Positions 56,969-64,000 of a stretch of DNA of 64,000 bases are shown here, one piece after another; position 1 is the first letter of the stretch; each line of letters starts with the position of its first letter. The DNA lies in the NCBI GenBank assembly GCA_934045905.1, contig OW203765.1, positions 29,607,997 through 29,671,996 of the forward strand, read 5' to 3'. The translations under genes were made by a program, and so were the position numbers. The notes below the pieces were generated by a model. That model was not told where the DNA came from. It did no database searches and saw nothing but the letters and a program-made list of their open reading frames with translations. The DNA comes from Leuctra nigra (Eukaryota; Arthropoda; Insecta; Plecoptera; Leuctridae).

Positions 56969-59900
56969 TGAAAATTTCTATGAAAAAAATCAAAATATTC
57001 AAAACCTGCATTAAATGTCAGTGAAATGTCTATAACTAAGACTTTAAAAAAAACTAACTCTGAAAATGTAAAATATCGGCCAAATGTTTCCAATTTCAAC
57101 CAATCAAGGAAATCACAGGATGGTACAAAAAATCCAAACACGCATGAAGTAAATCCTATGACATTACAATGTGGGCATGGATATCATGTTAGACAATTGC
57201 CACATCCCCCTTTCAAATAACATACATTACATGTCAAATTACATGCTCCGTCCATAATAAAAATCACATGCCTCCAACAAGTTATCATATCAGATAACTC
57301 ACACCAACCTCCTTTAAAAAAATATACATCAAATATTCTCACATCATAATCCAACCTCCTCAACCCAACTCAAAAACCAACTATCATAAATCAATGTCAT
57401 CTACTAGATGGCGTACAACTATCTATCAAAACCTTATCAAAAAAACCTCTCGAAATTTTCACCCCTTGTCTTGACATGAAACAACCCCCGGGGTTGCGCC
57501 CGGACTTTTCCACACCACCCTATAATTACCTCCGTCGTTGATAACTTAACGACGCGGCATTATTATACCAACGACTTGACGACCACACAACAACAACATT
57601 AACGACGGGACACTTTTTTTATCAGGACCAAAACAAAGGTATGTTTTCTAACAATGTGGTTGGTGTAATGTCATTTGTGACTGTTCTGTTGTTATGAAAA
57701 AAGAATACAGAGCTTGTTTTCTTTTATATTCTTCTATTATTAGGGGTTTTGTTTCCTTCAGAAAAATGAAAATGATAATAGACTCAGTGGGAGTGATTTT
57801 AATGGATGCTGAATACGAATTGAATATTCAATTTTTATGTTATGTGAGTTATTTTATGCGAGTGTTATGTGATTATATTAAAAACATAAAAACGATAGTA
57901 TTTCACAAATATCGTCATAAATTTTTGAACCATCAAAATATTTACAATATTAACCTTTGAGTCTTTTGCAAACCAATATAGCTTAGGCCGGTAATCATAT
58001 TTCTTGGTCGAATAAAAAATATTTTAGATTAGTTAAAAAGTTTTTTTTATCAATGATGTAAAAAAAGGAAAATTCATCATATTACACGTGCTCGCTAAAA
58101 CAAGTAGACAACCAAAAAATTAAGTATTTATTTATGAATTAAAAATAATTTGTTAAAAAAAAGGTAGATAAATAAATACGCAAACACTCCCAAAAACATT
58201 TTAATAACTTCCTCAATCAACACAATGTTTAATGATATCACAATATTGTTGTTATAATGACATTGATGGACAAAATAATTACGTCCCCTGGGTAATGTTA
58301 TTCATGGACTTGAACTAATTGTTTTTTTTAGTTCCAATTATCCCAACCCCAGCATGTTTGTCATCAAATCGTCGCACAATTCACGATTTTGTGTAAATAA
58401 CTGATCTCATCACGGTTTGTAATATGATTCATCAACAAATCAGAATTAAAATGATTCCCAATTTTATACTAATTGACTTGAATCTAGAGGATATTGGAAA
58501 TGCCAATCAGAACGAAATAAATCGATGTATCGTAATGAGCTATTATTGTACGTTCGAAGGTCATAAATGGGATTAGTAATTGTTCACAGTGTACGTTAAA
58601 TGAGTAAGTATAACTGTAATTTTCTCGTTGCCAATAAAAGTAATTGTTGAGGATTATTGACTAGGAATTAATTGTCACTGATGTAATTTTTGTTTTAGAA
58701 TGTGTGGGAGATAACAGCTAAGAAAATGAAGAAATCCTATTCGGCATCGATGTGATCTCAATAATTTCGATAAGGTGACAAATACTTTTTTTAGTTGTTT
58801 TGAGGAGATAACGTTACAGAAACTTTTCACAACTCTGGTATACGAATTGTATGCCATTTTAAACCAATGCTAATTTTTTCCGACCTCGACGAAAAAGTTT
58901 GTAAATTTTCTCGAGTTTTGACATTTCAGCACAATCTCTACTTATTAGTCAACTACACTATTAACTTTTAAATTGCGACAAAAATTGTATTTTATGCATC
59001 AATAAGGCGTATAGTTTTGGGGTTTTCATGCCAAACAGTGTCATGCTAGAAATAGAATCCATACAAAAGGTTCGATTTTTTAAGCTTTTAAATTGTAAAA
59101 AGTTCACTTTAAGAGTCTATAGTTCTCCCAATTAGTTGACTTGTCCTTACTTAGAACTTTCACAACAAGAGCTTCAAGCACTCACAAATAAATGGAACCT
59201 TTTGTTTGGATTATCTTGTTGTACATTCGTACTCTTCTAAGTAAAAATCGTGATAAAAGCAATGGTAATCAATCTTGATTCTCAGCTCGGAAGCTGGGAA
59301 TGTTTACGCGAGCTTCTGGAGCTATTTATCTCGGCAACTTGCTAAATACTCTTCCCTCTACGTGTAGAACAGTTAGCAACGTTTTGCATTGCAAAGTGCG
59401 CGCCTAGGTCGGTTACGTGCATTCCAAAGCGTCAATAAAGAAACTTTCTGCTCCACATTCAACACAATTTACGACAGTTAAAACGCTGTCGTGTATAGTA
59501 TAGTCTGTGAAACGTGTTCTTTTAAAACTTTCGGAAGAAATTTAATTTGTACGGAATATTTGAAAGTGCGGAGAGCTTTCTAAGGACTCTTGATTTGTGT
59601 TATGAGCTTCGTATTGTGATTTTTAATTATCTGTTCAAGGTTATTTTTCTAATGTACCAGAAACAAAAGGCTTCAGGTTTTGGGAATTGTATGCATTTTT
59701 ATAATTTTTAAGTTATCGAAAGTGAAATTCTGAGTCAGGCATTCCCGATGGGTTGAACTTTTATCCCTTTAACTTTTGCTAGCTTTAAAGATATACAGAA
59801 GTAGAAGAGATTAGAAGAGCTTATATTCCCTTCTTGTCGTACACATAATATAAAAAAATGTTTTTATGACATCATTTTAAATATTATCTCGGTGGCTCAG

Positions 59901-60240
59901 CTTTCCAATAAATTCCCATGTTTAGTTTGAAATCCAGGCACTTTATAGTCCCTGTTTCAATAATAGTTCAGACAGGGACTTGGGTATCTGGAAATCAAAC
60001 TGCAAATCATTTTTAAAATGGAATATTGCAAATTCAAAAATGTAAGGAAATTTTAATTCTGGAAATTAAAATTAAAATCTTTCTCTATCTATATTATATA
60101 CTAAATTTGTGTACCATTGTCGAGAAAGAAAATATAATTAATTTGTATCAAAACGATAACTATTAAAGCATTTTTTAATGTCACAATAGCAAAAAAAAGG
60201 TTACAACGAAAAATCGTAGGTGAGTCTATCATGATTTTCC
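56969..60240. other. Long stretch without a recognised gene
   Basis: No gene recognised. A CTCF-like CTACTAGATGGCG lies at about 57400-57412, a palindrome CAACCCC-C-GGGGTTG at 57482-57496, and four AACGAC words between 57534 and 57606. An 88-codon frame at 57694-57960 is low-complexity. 59280-59480 is somewhat GC-richer. Confidence 0.45.
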
Positions 60241-63200
60241 AACAATAACCCCCCCCCCCTCCCCCACCAATCAATCAAAATAAAACGATACCGACCACAT
60301 TCCAAAGATGCAAATTTCTTGCCCATTTAGCAGTTAATACATGCAAAGTGTCGCAGTGCCCAATGGGCCCGATTCTGATGACGTTTGCAACCCCCCCCCC
60401 CCACTCCCCACTCCCCTATTTTGATCGAGTACGGACCAAAGTAGTTAAACCGTATCCCAAGTATAACATATGTGTGTTTGTGTGCACATGCAGCCTAGGT
60501 AGTAGTAACATGGGAATTCATAGCAAGCTTTTGACCATGTTGAGATCTGTGGGATATGAATAATCAATTTATAATTTACATACATTTAAAGGGTGAGTGA
60601 CACATTTTAAATACAAGTTTTTTTAATGTGGGTTATGAAGTGGCTGAACCACAGAATTTTAAACTACAATAGCTGTGAAACAATTTCACATCTTCAGAAT
60701 AATTGTGATAAGGATGAGTTTCTGACTTGACTAAATGCAAATGGTGGGATAGTTCCAATCTAACAGGACACGTCGGCTCCCTTTCCCGTTCTTTTTACGA
60801 TCTAGATAATCTATAATGTGTGAGAGGGATCTGAATAATATTTATGAACATACGCGTGACATTATACAATAATATATTTGGGATCCTCACCTCAGAATAC
60901 AAAAAATTAAGTTTGATTAAAAACCATTTTTATGGAAATAGCATACTTTCATGAAATACCGACAGAGGTTATTGATCAAGAGTCTTTCATACTTTAATAC
61001 TTGTATCAAACGATACTTAAAGTGTAAGTATCTTGTACAAAGAATCAATTTGATGCATCAATTATCAAGAATAATGAAGTATCATTGCCCATCACTGTTT
61101 GTAACAGGGCTGAAATTACGTCTTTTAATCTTGTCAAAACGAAACAATCCTCTTGTATTTTCACCTTATTCCGTATTCAAAACGACTAGATCGATTTTTT
61201 TGTTCAAATCACATGCTTCACAAATTCCTCCTTTGTGATACAATTAATTGCTGTAAAGACGAAAATAATCGCGCTGTATTATTGAAAAGACGTACTCTCT
61301 CTCTCTGAACACAAAGCCCATGGCAGACCTGCGCGAACGAGACTTCCTTCAACTAAAATATTCTTTCAGAGTTTTCCCTTTATTAGTAAATAATTGAGTT
61401 CCGTGGACCCATTTATGTGGAAAATTAAAGATAAAAGGAGAGGGAACGTGAAGAGGAGTAAATCTAGAGAGCATGGAAAGACGTTCCCCTGCTAAGAATT
61501 CTAAGAGATAAAACATTTTATTTGTCAGTATGTTTTATTTTATTCTGAACTTACTGCGATCACGTGACTAATTACTAATTAGCTCTGTTTAATTGCTACC
61601 CCTTTTGTTTTGAACCAAGTGGAAATAATAACATTTTGATTCACGTCAGTCATAAACGTAAATGTATATTTTACTTCTAATATAAACTCTAAGTTTGATT
61701 GTTTAGCAAGTTCAGTGTTTTGTAGGAATTGTAAACGATATTCGTGACTCTCGCTAAAAGCTGAATTTTAATTAATTCTCCGTGATGGGGATTTTGGGGA
61801 GGTGATGTTGGCAACCCTGTGATGAGGATATTTGGTAGTTGGAAGTTGGCAACGACTGTCTGTCATTCTGTTTTTTAGTTTTTGTCGGGTTTACGGAAAT
61901 AGTTTCCTCCGTTCCATTTCTTAATAATATGACAAACTGAAAAGAAAAGTTGTTTGTAAAGTTTCTGTGCTGAGGGTTGTGTTTGTTTTGTCAACTTTGT
62001 GTTATACAAGTTCATGTAATTTGAAAACGACGATAGTTTTCGAGTTCATATTTAACTGAATTGATAAGAAATGTGTATGAGCATGTTGAAAACGATTTAT
62101 GAGTTGGCATACAAAAAGCTCGTTATTGATTATACCTCAACAGCATGAATTAATTCCCAACATGGCTCTCAATAACATTGCATCAAACACAGAATAGAAA
62201 TTTAAATTCGTTTAATTTGAGAGATAGGAAATAAATAATGTATATTTATTCTACCCCTTTGTAAGAAAAATAAAATACAATACCAGGGAGTGTTCTGTTT
62301 TCCTATATGTACTTTAACTGTCTAACCCGCATACTGAGGGCTTGCTGACCCTGAAATAATCCATGCCAATCTAATTCTTTTTCTTGCAATTTCAAAGCTA
62401 AATGCAGAGATTTTATTTAGGTGATTGAGGCAATATTAAAGTAAGTAACATTTAATTCTGGAAGGAACAGCTCCATCATGCATTAAATTCGAATAAAGTG
62501 AATTTAAAGTGCTCTTTTTTCAAATAACTAATTTTGCAGATGAGACCCCAAATTACGCAACTGAGAAAATACAATAATTTATTCGACTCAAAATCACCAT
62601 AATCCTATTTGATTATAACATAAATCTCGTAATTTGATACCATTTGCACTAATTACCGAGCCAATATTTAATCACAATTAATCACTAATTAAATTGAACT
62701 CCAATATTGACAGCAATACACGAGAATGTAAGTATCTAAATGGCAACAGTGTATGCATTTGATGTTCTACATACCAGATCGAGTCAGTATATTACTGTAA
62801 ACACTCGCACCATCGAGTCAATGTTTCTCAAGAGAGTAGTACCTCACGACGCTGTTAGGAGCACGTACCCGACGCCCGTACCGACGCTCACCCAGAAGAG
62901 ATTGATAGCGCAAAGTTTTCCACTACCTTCAAACCTCCCTCTAGGTTTCACGGAGACGTACAAAACTATACCAACCCTTCCTAGACAAACGTGAGATTCG
63001 AACGAGAGAAAAAAGCATTCTTTCTCTCTCTGGTTCGCCGACAAAAGGAACATCTATGTAATAACGTCCATTATACGTTCTTCAAATCAATTACTAACTT
63101 CTCTTCCTCTCTTTCTCTCTGATATGGCATTGTTTTTGAGAGTTTGCGACCTATACGTGGGATGGCGCCAGGTGAGGGAGTGTGATTGCGAAGAGAAATA

Positions 63201-63483
63201 ACGACAAAGTATTTCGCTTTCGAGATAGTTTTTCAGTAATATTTCTCATTGCTTTCTTTTGTTATTTCCATTGAAACAATTGGAAAGTGTATACGAATGT
63301 AGCCACGTATTTTTATTTTGAAAGTTTTTTTGAAAGTTTTGTGGATAAAAGACTTCCAAAATTTATTACATGAGATTTCGGAACCAGAATAAAGCTTTAA
63401 GTTCTTCAATACGGTTTGTTCTTTGATTAATTGATTAATCTTAATCCAAATGTCAAATGATCATCGATATTAACGGGACAAGT
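60241..63483. other. Stretch without a recognised gene
   Basis: C-tracts occur at about 60249-60259 and 60391-60402, and a TC microsatellite at about 61294-61307. A GC-richer, low-stop patch at 62800-63050 gives an 84-codon plus frame (62740-62994) and a 69-codon minus frame, neither with a known motif. Confidence 0.45.
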
Positions 63484-63727
63484 TGAACTTTTATTTCGGA
63501 GGCCCGGGTTCAATTCCCGCGGCCGTCCTTCCTGACTAAGGTTTTTTCGTGGTATTCCCTCGCAGTCGACAGGAATGCTGGGAAGGTACCCTACTAATAG
63601 GCCACGACCGCCAACTTCCCACCTTCCATCCTTACCTACTCTTCACCACCATCTCCCAATCATCATCATAATCATTCATCCGTCGCCATTAGCTGCAGAA
63701 CAGTGCGACGTTAAGCCACAGACAAAA
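63484..63727 (+). mobile_element. 5'-truncated tRNA-derived SINE
   Basis: Begins inside the tRNA-like head (GAACTTTTATTTCGGAGGCC), so the A box is missing. The B box GGTTCAATTCCC, the body and the terminal GACGTTAAGCCACAGAC plus A-run are present, with a small deletion near TTAGCTGCAGAACAG. No clear target duplication. Confidence 0.9.
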
Positions 63728-64000
63728 AAATCATCGAAATTTGAGACATTCTTTTGAATCTCAATTAGATGTACTATAGCTCTCTCTACTTATATTAGAT
63801 ATAAATAACAATCATAAAAACTTTGAGAAGCCAAAATCCATCCAACCAATTCTCCTATTGAAATAAATTCGCCTGTCATTGCAACAGAACTGTCTACATT
63901 GATGATTACCTTCATAATAGATCCATCTTACAAGTGTTCGAAAAAGCAGACATCATTTGTCTAATTGTATCATCGAAGGTTGCGCGTCATGCAAATGGTT
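63728..64000. other. Window end, nothing recognised
   Basis: AT-rich sequence without open frames or repeats that I can identify. Confidence 0.5.

Overview
This 64 kb window shows no convincing protein-coding gene, rRNA or functional tRNA. It is AT-rich animal DNA. The content points to an arthropod, most likely an insect and perhaps a hemipteran: a tRNA-derived SINE family, PIF/Harbinger-like MITEs with TTA/TAA target duplications, a hAT-type element, a dead LINE 3' end and many G or C homopolymer tracts. The lineage is an inference, since no host gene is visible to anchor it. The window reads as a large intron or an intergenic desert built mostly from old transposon debris. The short open frames, none above about 160 codons, either coincide with repeats or have no recognisable protein signature.

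Layout. 1-9.9 kb: AT-rich DNA with a C-tract/CRE islet (about 1.5 kb), a CGATA/TATCGATA cluster (2.9 kb), a group of Harbinger-like MITEs (3.9-5.5 kb) and a long-hairpin element (8.1-8.5 kb). 10-26 kb: a full SINE (9.95 kb), a CpG-rich islet (13.6-14 kb), a palindromic MITE (15.5 kb), a CACGTG/TGACGTCA palindrome islet (16 kb), a G26 tract (21.7 kb) and a MITE (22.6 kb). 26-37 kb: a 5'-truncated LINE with two in-frame stops (26.3-26.7 kb), MITEs, and a local tandem duplication whose second copy holds a MITE (31.4-31.9 kb).

37.2-41.4 kb is the most striking region. It is a 4.1 kb composite palindrome with roughly 1 kb inverted arms and a 9-11 bp target-site duplication. Each arm holds tandem hairpin units of about 155 bp, a 30-bp minisatellite and a SINE. 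The centre holds a second palindrome of 43-bp units and a probable nested 1.5 kb insertion. 43.1-45.55 kb is a hAT-type element (CAGTGGCG termini, perfect 8-bp target duplication) whose interior is largely a satellite array of about 120-bp units, itself invaded by two MITEs.

45.7-64 kb holds another MITE, GC-rich islets, further SINE copies (55.3, 56.3 and 63.5 kb), and members of two short dispersed families (a GCGTTGATAAGCGAG core, and a GTTGACATCAG family) that recur across the window. No genes cooperate here. The biology visible is transposon layering: satellites carried inside DNA transposons, SINEs inside palindromes and MITEs inside satellites, which gives relative insertion orders. 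Element boundaries and target duplications were read by eye. Percent identities and family names need alignment against a repeat library.
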